Source: Tamarix chinensis (taxonomy: Eukaryota > Streptophyta > Magnoliopsida > Caryophyllales > Tamaricaceae). Taken from it: DNA of 64,000 nucleotides. Location: NCBI GenBank assembly GCA_030549775.1, contig CM060174.1:27656117-27720116 (forward strand), in the 5' to 3' direction. The notes under the pieces were generated by a model. That model saw only the letters and a list, made by a program, of their open reading frames with translations. It did no database searches and was not told the origin of the DNA. Positions 48,940-58,575 of the stretch are shown here, piece after piece (position 1 is the first letter of the stretch; the number at the start of each line of letters is the position of its first letter). The position numbers and the translations under genes were made by a program.

Positions 48940-49325
48940 CCTTTCACTCATTAACTTTCTCGTACTACTAGGTTGTGACCTGTATGTAGGATTAAGAATA
49001 ATATTATGGTAGAACATCATTGTGTCGGTTCTTGTGTAGAGGGTATGCCATGATTGGTGGAGTTTCATCTCCTTTCACTTGGTACCTTTCCCATACTACT
49101 TGGTTTTGACCTATATGTAAGCATAAGAATAATACTATGGAAGACCATCATGGTGCCAGTGCTCATATAGAGGGTATGCCATGAGTGGTGGAGTTTTATC
49201 TCCTTTCACTTATTACCTTTCCCATACTACTAGAATGTGGCTTATACGTGGGATTAGGAATAATAATGTGGCAGACAACATCATGGTGTTAGTGCTCATG
49301 TAGAGGGTACTCTATGATTGGTGGG
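48940..49325. repeat. 131-bp tandem repeat in LTR G2, three units
   Basis: Three diverged units starting CCTTTCACT at about 48940, 49071 and 49202, each with CATACTACTNGG, ATAATACTATGG and GAGGGTATGCCATGA phrases. Confidence 0.8.
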
Positions 49326-49406
49326 TTTATCCATTGTGATTGGTGTGATCTCCTAAACACACAACTAGAAGGTTTGGATTACCTTATTTTGCCTTTAGTG
49401 TCATTG

Positions 49407-49585
49407 CCTACAAACACCCATATTAGGATTAGAGCTTTAGTATTGGAGGGTATGCCAATGTTTGTGTTTGGTGCTATCATCTACAAACGCCCATATTGGG
49501 ATCAATGCTCTGGTATTGGAGGGTATGCCCATATTTGTGTTTGGTGTTATCACCTACAAAAACCCATATTAGGATCGATGCTCCA
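49407..49585. repeat. 73-bp tandem repeat in LTR G2, about 2.5 units
   Basis: Units start CTACAAACACCCATATT at about 49407, 49481 and 49553 and contain TATTGGAGGGTATGCC and TTTGTGTTTGGTG. The frame at 49314-49640 is a product of this repeat. Confidence 0.8.
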
Positions 49586-50391
49586 ATTTAAAGGTTATAA
49601 TTATGTTAGGAACCTATGTACCATTGTGCTATTACCATGACCCACATTCATGGTGGAGGTTTAGGATTATGTGGTCATATAACGAACTAATGATAATATG
49701 GGTTATATATGCTTGTGACTTATGCAATCATCATATTCTTATTACCATCATACCATAAAAATGTATTCTAGTATGTTTATTATACCATGATTAATGTGAC
49801 TTCTAGATGTAGTATGAGTCATTTCCATGTTATAGAATAGACTTGTTTTGGTAGTATTTCACTGTATTGATACTACCTTGTGTGGTCACTATGATAATCT
49901 AGCTTTTGTTCCAAAGATCAGGTGATGTTTTGTAGGTTTCAATAAATTTTTATGGGCCTCTATATGACCCTTAATTAGGGAAGATATATTTTATTGAAAA
50001 GTTAGACTAATTGGTTCGATTAGGTTTCTCTATGTATTGGGATGTTTTTATTTTGGTTACCTAAACTCTTAGTTATGTTCCTGTATTTGGTTTATAAATT
50101 TATCATATCATATATTGTATATCTCTCTCTTATTACTTTCTCTATTTTCTCTCCCTCGTGCTATCTTTAATTCTCATGCATAGTTTTGGTTGAATAGTTT
50201 AGCCTTACAGCAAGCATAAATTAGGTGGATGGCCACATCTATATTATGTTTGGTGCTTCAATAACATTTTTTAGTTTTATTTTATTGCTTTCACATTGTC
50301 TTAAAATACATAAATAAAAATTTGTAAAAATTAGGAGTATTATATCATTAATATATCCTAAAATAATCTTCTTGTACTCTATGTGATTAGC

Positions 50392-50460
50392 ATATAATAA
50401 TAATGATAATAATAATAATAATAATAACAATAACAATAACAATAATAATAATAATAATAT
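50392..50460. repeat. (AAT)n/(AAC)n microsatellite
   Basis: Imperfect AAT run with four AAC-containing units in the U3 of LTR F. Confidence 0.9.
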
Positions 50461-50577
50461 ACATAATAATGGAATGCCTAACCCTAAAATATTTTTCTAT
50501 AATTAATTACACCTAATTACCAATTTTATTATTAGGATTTCTAAATTAAGGTTATTACAAATGAGTATTCCAATTAT

Positions 50578-51380
50578 CATAGTGGTTGATTATTTTTCCA
50601 ACATGTCATCCTTCATTCCATGTCACACAATCAATGATGCTACACACATTGCAAATATTTATTTCAATGAGGTGGTGAGATTGCATGTTGTTCCAAAGAG
50701 TTTTATTTTTTATACTAACTTGATGTTCCTAAGTCACTTTTGGAAGACCTTAGGACATGTATTGCAAACTAAGTTTTTATTTAGTACATTTTATCATCCA
50801 CAAACTAATGGTAAAACTAAAGTGACTAATAGGACACTTAGTACTTTGTTAAAAGTGGTTGGTGAGTAAAAGTGATAAGGATTGGGATGTGAAGCTAATA
50901 TATGCAATGTTTTTCCTATAATACTAGACCATCCTAATATACAAGTTCAAGTCCTTTTGAAGTGCTCCATGGTACAAATCCTTACATGCCATTTTATTTA
51001 GTGCATCTGAAGATGGGTGATTAGAGGATATTTGAAGCAATAGATAGGGTGGAGTTCTTTCAAAAACTTCATCAATAAGTGAAGAGAAACATTGAGAAGG
51101 CTAATAAAACTTATCAAGATATAGCTAGCAAGAATCAAAGTCGACATGTGTTTGCTCCAAGAGACTTAATGTGGTTATACTTGAGAAAAGAGAGCTTCCC
51201 TCATCTAATAAATAATTAGCTTATATCAAGATTTGATGGATATTTTAAGACATTTAAAAAGTTTTTGAAAGAGTTCTAATGACTTTGAACCCTTGATTCT
51301 TATATAGGGGTATCAAGGGCATTCAATGTGGGTGATCTTTCTCCATACTATGATCATGAAAATTTGAGGAAAAATTATTC
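50578..51380 (+). pseudogene. Integrase of E, catalytic core and C-terminus
   Basis: The core continues from 26435 with VVDYFSNMSSFIPCH and THIANIYFNEVVRLHVVPKS. The first acidic residue of the DDE triad is present (VVDYF). The second Asp, normally in SDRDVKF, is lost (FYTNLMF), and the third, normally Glu in DGQTEV, is Lys (NGKTKVTNR). After a stop at about 50870 the C-terminus can be followed in broken frames (FQKLHQ, TYQDIASKNQSRHVFAPRDL) to the polypurine tract. The apparent start ATG at 50561 belongs to LTR F, not to E. Confidence 0.85.
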
Positions 51381-51395
51381 TCAACAAGGAAAAAA

Positions 51396-52134
51396 TGATG
51401 TAGGAGCATGTCTTTCACATGAGAATCTAGATTGATTGATTATAGATCCCATAAAAATAATAGCTCAACTGGGCTTAATAAGGGTGTGACTTATTTAAGT
51501 ATGGATTAAGCCCTCCAAGAGGGACATGAAATTATTGAAATTTTAATGTAGCCACATGAAAGTCACATGACACATGGGTTAGCATAAGAAGGTCAACCAT
51601 ATTAAATTCTTAACAGTCATTAATTAATTTTTTTCCTTCGTATAGTTAGTTAGAATTTTTATCTCTTAACTATTTTATCTTCCTATTGTCATGTGATCTA
51701 GTGAGCTTTTATGTGTTTGTTGTCATAAATGTGGACTTATCTTGTCACTTAGAATATTAGGTATAAGGAGGTGCAAAATGGCTCTATAAACCACTTCTAT
51801 TTATCATTCAAATCATATAACATGAATCAAGTTTTAGTCTTCTTCAACCCTAGACCTCTTTATAAGTTATTCTCTTATTATTCATTATTTATAAAAAAAA
51901 TAATTAAGAAAAATACTATTTTAATTCTATATGAGTTAAATAGAGTTGATCATCCACATTTAATACATACAATAATCAATATTCATCGTCTTCCAAATGC
52001 TAGCTTAATCTCATATTCAAACCCTAATCTTAATCACTTTAACTATAATTTATTTTCACTAACAATTCGGTTCTCTCACCACAATCAAACCTTGATCCAT
52101 CTATTGTCATCTTTCCTAGCCCACACTCATATCA
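51396..52134 (+). mobile_element. 3' LTR of E
   Basis: Starts TGATGTAGGAGCATG after the purine run AAGGAAAAAA and ends ATATCA. It is collinear with the 5' LTR but uninterrupted, giving the empty site ATTGT at 51685 for insertion D. A TATA box lies at 51784. The frame at 51771-52151 is an LTR shadow. Confidence 0.82.
51784..51790 (+). promoter_or_regulatory. TATA box of E 3' LTR
   Basis: CTATAAA followed by CCACTTCTA, equivalent to 22487 in the 5' LTR. Confidence 0.5.
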
Positions 52135-52465
52135 AGTTGATAAGAATTTAGAAGGTTAATACTTATTTGCATGATTTCTAATTAAATTTAGAAGGTTAGT
52201 TTAAGAAATTCAATTGTTTTTCTTAATTAATTTAAGTTGACTACATCTTGGGATGTCTTATAAAGGAATAAAGGACTAAAATATTGGGACCCATGGATTA
52301 TTAAAAAAGTGAGAATTCCCTATGCACACTAGCAAAGAGGTCCCTTCATTTTTTATCATCTTTTTTTTAAATAAACTTTAAATATATGAAAAATGAATGA
52401 ATTATAGATTTTATGAATGATTATGTAGACTAAAGTTCAATCATATTATATTTGGTCACTCAGTT
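52135..52465. other. Flank between E and solo LTR H
   Basis: AT-rich, with a twice-repeated TTTAGAAGGTTA phrase at 52148 and 52187. Nothing coding seen. Confidence 0.5.
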
Positions 52466-53100
52466 TGTAACATCCCAAAATTCACAGCTGAAACTTTTCA
52501 TTTATTTAAGATTTAGCAGAAGCAATTAAATCAAAACGTGTATATTTCGGGGATGTTACCGCCATGATCAGTACAATCCCGGCCCCTGGCCATTCCCATA
52601 AAAACCACAAGGCTAAAGTAACTTTAACTCAAACTCAGAGTGCGTGAAAAAGAGTTACAATCTAGAATACATAGTTAAAGTTCCTTAAAAGAAATAAGGT
52701 CTACAAAACGATAAAAGTTAAGTTTGGGAAATCCAATACACAATAGAAGAACATAAGGAGGAAGTCTGACCACGCTACTCTCGATCCTCAAGCCAAGTCC
52801 ATGCTCAACACTCTGCCCCGCCTGATGCCTTGTAAGCATTGAAAGCATCAAAAATAGTATCACTGACTTATACAAAGTCAGAGGGGCCTTCTGCTCATGG
52901 GAATGAACAACACCCATGAAACGGGTGGTCAGTACACTGCGTACTGAGTAAGGTAACCATGCACTAAGGCCAACACATAAGGGCACATAATACAAGCACA
53001 ATAACATGACAACATACAATCTTTCAGATAAGTAAAAGTTAAGTTGTAATCCGGATAAACTTGATTATTTAATCTCTGATTAGTACTCATTTCACACCAC

Positions 53101-53515
53101 ACTTTTCATCCATCCATGTGAGTACGAAAACCCCACTATTATAGTCATTGGATCGGTCACTTGCAGGGCAGAACACACCTGGCCACTATTATATGCCGGT
53201 GGATTGATCTCTAGGGCAAGATGCTCTTAGCAACTATTATGCCAGTGGATCGGTATGGCCCCGACTCTCATGGTGTTCTACTATAAGTACTTAGTGTCTT
53301 TGATGAGTCTTATCAAAGTTAGGGTTTATCGAGCTTAGGATCCCCCACTATTATAGCCGGTGAATCGGTCACTTACAGGACAAAATGTACTTGACCACTA
53401 TTATATGTCGGTGGATCGATCTCTAGGGCACCCCGACACCTAGCCACTATTATGCTGGTGGATCGGTCTGGTCTCGACTCAATAATCTTCCATTTTAAAT
53501 TATTAGTGTCTTACA
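53101..53515. repeat. Minisatellite of LTR H, two blocks
   Basis: Same CCACTATTATAGCCGGTGGA-type unit and the same two-block organisation as in LTR D, more diverged. Confidence 0.8.
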
Positions 53516-55194
53516 GTAACTTATTCAATAAATTTCACCCTGAACATGCATGACTAACTCCATCTATGCCTATCCTCCCAAGAGGGCCCGCCCCATGTCT
53601 TGAGACTTTTGCACCTCCTAACTTACCCTGGCAACCTTTCCTTATTCCACTTTCTCACACTAGAGGCCCAAATCCTAAGTGTGTGGGTTAAGGCCCACTA
53701 TCTTATACCCCCAATTCCACTCACAGTCTTGCCCTAGGGTTTTCTCTAGAAACCCTAATTTGAGCTTATGTGGCCCATCCTTCTCTGCCTCACACAATCC
53801 AAACTGTTTTAACACCCCACACATCACAACCCTTAGATTAAACCCTCATCAACTCACTTTACTCCCCCATATACAAGTGTGACGACGAAACCCTAGGTGG
53901 CCACACCAAAACCCTAGCATCCTCCTTTCCACATGTCACCCCTCCATTTCTCACCTTTCACTCTTATTTTCCCATGATACCCATGCTCACCCCACACATG
54001 ACAATCCTCCATCCTCATATCATACTCCACTCACCCTCATTTATTTTTTTTCCTTTTTCCACCTTCTCAAATTAGGGTTTCCTCCCGAACCCTAGCTCGG
54101 TCTCCTATGCACCCTTATACTGTTCCACGTACTATTTTTCACCCAAAGCCTCTAATCACCCAAACAACTCTTCCATTACCTTCCTCACACCCCAAGGCAA
54201 CTTTCCATACGTAAAGTTCACCCCCATGTAGACTCCATCCCTTCCATGTAAACCTTAAAAGTTTCTATGCAAAATCCTAATATTCCTATGCAAACCGTAT
54301 ATTCTCCCAAACCCTAGATTCTCCCCTATGAATTTCACCCACTTTTTCATTTGATTTAAAGTCCCCTTTTATTCATCCACTCATGGATCATGGAATATTT
54401 AGGTCAATCCCACCTACGTTAGCCTACTTACTTCCCCTTGGTCATCTTACTTTCCCATTTTTCTTTTTCATCTTTCCATCCCACAATACCACATTAAATA
54501 TTCTTGCATGCATGTCCTAAAGGGTTACATTACATCACAACACATTTCACCGCATATACATATTAAACATATACCATAAGGAAGCACATGAGCATACCTC
54601 AACGCCAAGTTGTGCTACACATAAAACAGTTATAACAATAGCAGAAGATACACAACTTATCCTTATACATAGCATTCAAGGCATATAAGACACATAACAC
54701 ACATAAGGCCTTAGCTACACCCTTACCTAGCATGCACCAGTCTTGGAGCATGTTCCTACGCCTCCTTAGGATTTTGACTGATTTTACCTATTAGAGGGAA
54801 AAACTAAGGATTAGTTTTCCTCCTACCAAAAATACTATTATTTCCTATTTTATTCTAAGATTAGGGTTGCTATTATTAAAGAAAACTTTACAAGTGAAAA
54901 GTAGGGTTTTTATCCTCAAGTTAGCCTACTAGATTATTACTAGTCAAAATAGGTTTATGTTAACATTGATAGCCATATTTATATCATTAAATATAATAGA
55001 TTTATTTCTTCTAATAATAGTACTAAGACTAATTATAGTAAAGATAGCAATATTAATAATAATAGTAGTAATACTAATATTCCTAGTAATAGAAACCCTA
55101 GTATTTTTAAGGCTAAGACTAATAATAGGGTTAGGGATAAAATAATTATAATAGAATAATAGTAATATTAACAAAATACTAATATTACTAAGGA

Positions 55195-55270
<76 letters not shown>

Positions 55271-55411
55271 ATAGTAACAATGATAATAATAAGGGCATTA
55301 GGAATAATATTAGCAATATTCGAATAATAAATAATAACAATATTAAGGTTTGAGTATCCTTCTTTTTTAGCAACAAAATGATAGCATGCCAAATCTAGTA
55401 TCAATAATGAT

Positions 55412-55450
<39 letters not shown>

Positions 55451-55537
55451 AATAATAATTGAAATAATAGTAAAATAGGGTTTCAACCCCTTAATAATAA
55501 TAATTATAATATTTTGGAGATAATAATAAACATGATA

Positions 55538-55577
<40 letters not shown>
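55195..55577. repeat. Cluster of trinucleotide microsatellites
   Basis: (TAG)n then (TAA)n at 55195-55268, (AAC)n at 55411-55462 and (AAT)n at about 55541-55577. Frames here encode only Leu, Ile, Val or Tyr runs and are not genes. Confidence 0.95.
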
Positions 55578-55578
<1 letters not shown>

Positions 55579-56255
55579 ATAATAATAACAATATAAATAC
55601 AATTAAAATGGATAAGGCTTGCATAATTAGGGTTTAAGGGTTGAGAGGGGTTAGGGTACCACCTAGGGCTGGTGGTGACAGGCAGCATACGATGGCGGTG
55701 GGGAAAGATTGTGAAAAGGAAAATAGTTGAGTGTTAGGAATAGGAGAGGGGGAATGAGGGTGGAAGTTGGGGTGGTTGAGGATGCCCAATTTGAGAGGGT
55801 TGGAATGGGGGTAGTCGCGTAGCCAAAGGCGGCAGTGCAGACGGCGGTGTTGTGGTGGCCGAGGGTGGTGGAAAGGGAGGAAGGAAGGAGGAGAGGGAGG
55901 AAGGGGAAAAGGAGGGTAGGGAAAGGTAGAGGAAGGTCTGCATGTGATTTTGGGAGGTGTAAGGGGTGGTGGTTGTGGCGGGAGTGGTGGTGAACAGTGG
56001 TGCATAGGGAGGCGGGGGTGGAGGTGTGGCTAATTGGGAAGGGTACTTTGCATGGCTGGGGTGGCTTGTGTAGGGAAAATTGAGGGAGGAGGGAGGTGTA
56101 GTTAGGTAGAGGGTGATACAAGGGGCAGTTATGTGGGCGGCTCGGGCGGCGGCGCTGGATGGCAGCAACCGGATGGTGGTCTGATTAGGCAGGAGCGCAA
56201 GGGACGGGATTTCTAGTCTACGAAAGAAAATTCAAATTCGGGGCTACCTATGGGG

Positions 56256-56263
56256 TATTTATA
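56256..56263 (-). promoter_or_regulatory. TATA box of LTR H
   Basis: Minus-strand GGCCTATAAATACCCC, about 860 bp from the LTR start, upstream of the GC-rich transcribed tract. Confidence 0.6.
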
Positions 56264-57128
56264 GGCCAAATGGAGGGAAAAACGACAGAGAAAAATAGAA
56301 AATAGGGGCAAGTGGGGGTAGGCACACTGGTCGGCGGTGGTAGGCCGACTCAGGTCTACCATTGCATGGCCATGATTGGGTCGGGAAGAAGAAGGTAGGC
56401 ACGCATGAGGAGAGGGGAGGGTCGGTTAGGTCAAAAAGACAGGAAAATAATCGGGGAAGAGAGGGAAGGGATGGGTGGTTAGCGGGGCGTAGTCACTAGC
56501 GGAAATCAAGCCGCAGGTCAGGAGAGTTGCAGTTGCATATCGGGGAGGAAAAAGAAGGAGGCTGGACCATGCAATCCAGGAAGAAAGAAAAGAAAGAAAA
56601 AAGGGTGGGGGGAACCAGCGGTCAATTGGGGGAAAAAAGAAGGGGGATGCGGGCCTTGGGCCGCATGGGATGGTGGAAAAAAGGGAATTGAGCTGCAGGC
56701 TGGTTGGCCCAAGTCGGGGGAAGGGGAGGGGATGAAAGAAAAAGAGAAAGAAGAGGAAGGAAAGGAAAGGAAAGAGGAGAGGAAAAAGAAAAGGGAAAAA
56801 AGAAAAAAAAAGAAAAATAGGTGAGTTGGGGGTATTTAAAATATTTTGGCATTTTAGGATATTTAAAAAATAATAGTATTTTAAATAAAATAATAATTAA
56901 TTTCTCTTTTTGAGTTAATTTAGGATTTTTGAAAGGTTTTTCCTAAATTCTATTTTAATTAGCAAAACACTCAAATTTATCCTAATTAAATTATTTATTA
57001 TTTTCTCCTTGATTTTCCTTAATTAATTCCCTTTTATTTTAATAAAATAATTAATTTAATTAATTTTCCTAATAAATCATTATTTTGTCATAATTTCCTA
57101 AATTAGGGTTTTGGGGTATTTCATAGTT

Positions 57129-57848
57129 AAACTCAACTAGACATAGACAAATGCAAGTATGTCTAAATAATCAAACAAATAACCCTAGCCTAACATGAAC
57201 CTAAAATAAATATGAACCAACACGATCCAATTAAATTTGACATGACAAAATCAAATCTAAAATGCCTAAATTTAAGTGAATTTGATCCTAGAAGGACACA
57301 AAATTGAAATCACTTGAATGTGAATTTGATTTGAATTCATCCAAACCTAATCTAACCATGACATGAACTAATATTGACAAATTCATTTGAACCCAATCAA
57401 AGGTTCCCTATATTTAGTGTAATACGAAGCCGAAATACCTTGACCCCATATGTTTTTTGTTAGCCACCATAGAATAATTCATTTTGACATCTCTATCTTT
57501 AAGGTTGGTTTGAAGTTTGACAAAGTTGTGCCTAGGTAGAGGAATAATTCTGGTATGGATCGGCCTTATAGTAAATCCTCTTATATAAAATATATGGATT
57601 CGTATAAGAGTCCCCTATTGATGTAAATACACTTACCATAAGCTTGACTCAGGTAAGAATTTACCAATGTAGAGTCAAGGTCGTCATGTTTGATAGTCTT
57701 TGACGAGAAGATATTTCAAGAAGTGGATGAAGATGAAAATTACTATAACTTTTTTGGGTTGTCTAGCAAATAAAAGAACATCTAGATAAATAATAATAAT
57801 AATAATAATACCCTAAACCCTAAACCCTAAACCCTAACCCCTAAACCC

Positions 57849-57879
<31 letters not shown>

Positions 57880-58013
57880 TAATAATAATAATATTAATAT
57901 CTCCATGGCTACGCAAGAGATGAAAAATCCGTAAAATACTCCTGTAATATTTGACATAATAAAAGGAGATTTTTCAATTTCCAATCGATATCCAAACCAA
58001 AATACAATTCTGC
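57129..58013. other. Intergenic region between LTR H and the methyltransferase gene
   Basis: AT-rich with no coding sense on either strand. Contains (AAT)n runs at about 57790-57810 and 57851-57895 around a telomere-like repeat. Confidence 0.5.
57811..57850. repeat. Interstitial telomeric repeat
   Basis: CCCTAAACCCTAAACCCTAA and onward, about five and a half units of the plant telomere repeat CCCTAAA with one C insertion and one shortened unit, inserted exactly within an (AAT)n microsatellite. Confidence 0.9.
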
Positions 58014-58019
58014 TTTATT
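58014..58019 (-). terminator. Candidate poly(A) signal of the methyltransferase gene
   Basis: AATAAA on the minus strand, about 230 bases after the stop codon, a plausible 3' UTR length. Plant signals are loose, so this is tentative. Confidence 0.35.
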
Positions 58020-58248
58020 TCTTCATATTTCAATATTTTTGTTTCTCTATATTTTTACCGTAGCCTACTATTTGCCGACAGTCAAATCGCTGCTCCCGGT
58101 AACAGAAAATTATTTGTCCAATTTTCAAATAAATGTTCTTGCAAACCAGTAAAAAAGTGAAATCTGCTATACTCTGGTTTTATGAGTAAAACAACACGAT
58201 CACATTTCAAACAACATACATTTAGATAGGAGCTAGTATCACAACATA

Positions 58249-58575
58249 TCAATTCCTGACCGCATCTTTGAACTTTAAGATATAATCCAATGCACGCTGA
58301 AATTCAGATTCTTCCAAAGCAATAGTGAATCGGCAATAGCCAGGAATTCCTGTCCATAAGCCACTGTTAACGGTGATACCAGTGGCCCCAAATATAATTT
58401 CTCGGATGTTGGAATCTTCAAGCTTAACTTCGTTAAATGTCGAATCTTCGTTGGTCTCCCCAATCTTATAAGGCAGCTGAAGTTTGATGTGCTTTCCAAT
58501 AAAAGAAGACGGTTTTGCCAAAAGGGATACACCACCACAAGGCTCAAGAACATCCCATCCACAGCTCTCAAGAGT
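58249..58575 (-). CDS. MMT1: MMT last exon
   Basis: Acceptor TGATAG before ACTCTTGAG at 58575; opens TLESCGWDVL and ends RN with TGA at 58249-58251. It encodes 108 residues of the small lobe of the aminotransferase-like domain: GGVSLLAKPSSF, SNIREIIFGATG, and LWTGIPGYCRFTIALEESEF, the most conserved stretch of the family. There are two overlapping false frames here; only this one joins the other exons in phase. Confidence 0.9.
   Translation of the reverse strand, partial: TLESCGWDVLEPCGGVSLLAKPSSFIGKHIKLQLPYKIGETNEDSTFNEVKLEDSNIREIIFGATGITVNSGLWTGIPGYCRFTIALEESEFQRALDYILKFKDAVRN

Larger units (their letters stand above)
29746..50344 (+). mobile_element. Solo LTR G2 of the long-LTR family, split by G1
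   Basis: Own sequence is 29746-32033 plus 47462-50344, about 5.2 kb, plus orientation. U3 holds palindrome motifs at 29860-29965. A TATA box at 30592 is followed by a pyrimidine-rich tract at about 30960-31360, a second motif cluster at 48060-48420, two minisatellites at 48940-49585, then U5 landmarks (TTTAGCCTTACAGC, TTGCTTTCAC) and the end GGAGTATTATA. Flanks are CCATT (29741-29745) and TCATT (50345-50349), one mismatch. The ends are decayed, so boundaries may be off by a few bases. Confidence 0.6.
26436..50572 (-). mobile_element. Solo LTR F of the long-LTR family, itself split by G2
   Basis: Starts TGCAACACCCCC at 26436 and ends GAGTATTCCA at 50572, flanked by ATTAT at 26431-26435 and 50573-50577. 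Own sequence is 26436 to about 29745 plus about 50350-50572, roughly 3.5 kb, in minus orientation: U5 landmarks on the left (GGTGTTACCACCATAG), a palindrome-motif cluster at 27890-28130, a purine-rich tract (plus strand) at 28960-29600, and U3 split by G2. Without it the integrase of E reads on in frame. Frames at 29150-29525 are shadows of the purine-rich tract. Confidence 0.82.
17666..52134 (+). mobile_element. Element E: host Ty3/gypsy element split by a nest of insertions
   Basis: LTRs of about 750 bp (17666-22825 after removing insertion D; 51396-52134) flank primer site, gag, protease, RT, RNase H and integrase, all on the plus strand. AGTTA (17661-17665) and AGTTG (52135-52139) flank it as a near-perfect target duplication. 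Taking out D (17991-22395) and F with its contents (26436-50577) leaves about 5.9 kb, normal for chromovirus-type Ty3/gypsy. Every domain has stops and mutations, with many G-to-A or C-to-T-like changes as expected for long-methylated DNA. No part is functional. Confidence 0.82.
52466..57123 (-). mobile_element. Solo LTR H of the long-LTR family, 4.66 kb
   Basis: Begins TGTAACATCCCAAAATTC and ends GGGGTATTTCA, flanked by CAGTT (52461-52465) and TAGTT (57124-57128), one mismatch. Plus-strand order: U5 landmarks (GGATGTTACCGCCATGATCA), minisatellite 53101-53515, C-rich stretch 53560-54300, trinucleotide arrays 55195-55577, a purine/G-rich tract 55640-56830, TATA box inside it, and U3. No gag or pol. 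The many small frames at 53679-56852 are shadows of low-complexity sequence. Closest in layout to solo LTR D. Confidence 0.85.

Noticed and set aside
55168..55688. Frames of Leu, Ile, Val or Tyr runs
   Set aside because: Translations of trinucleotide microsatellites.
55634..56168. Three overlapping minus-strand frames of 120-150 codons
   Set aside because: All three frames are open at once because the tract is C-rich with few T-A combinations; composition, not coding.
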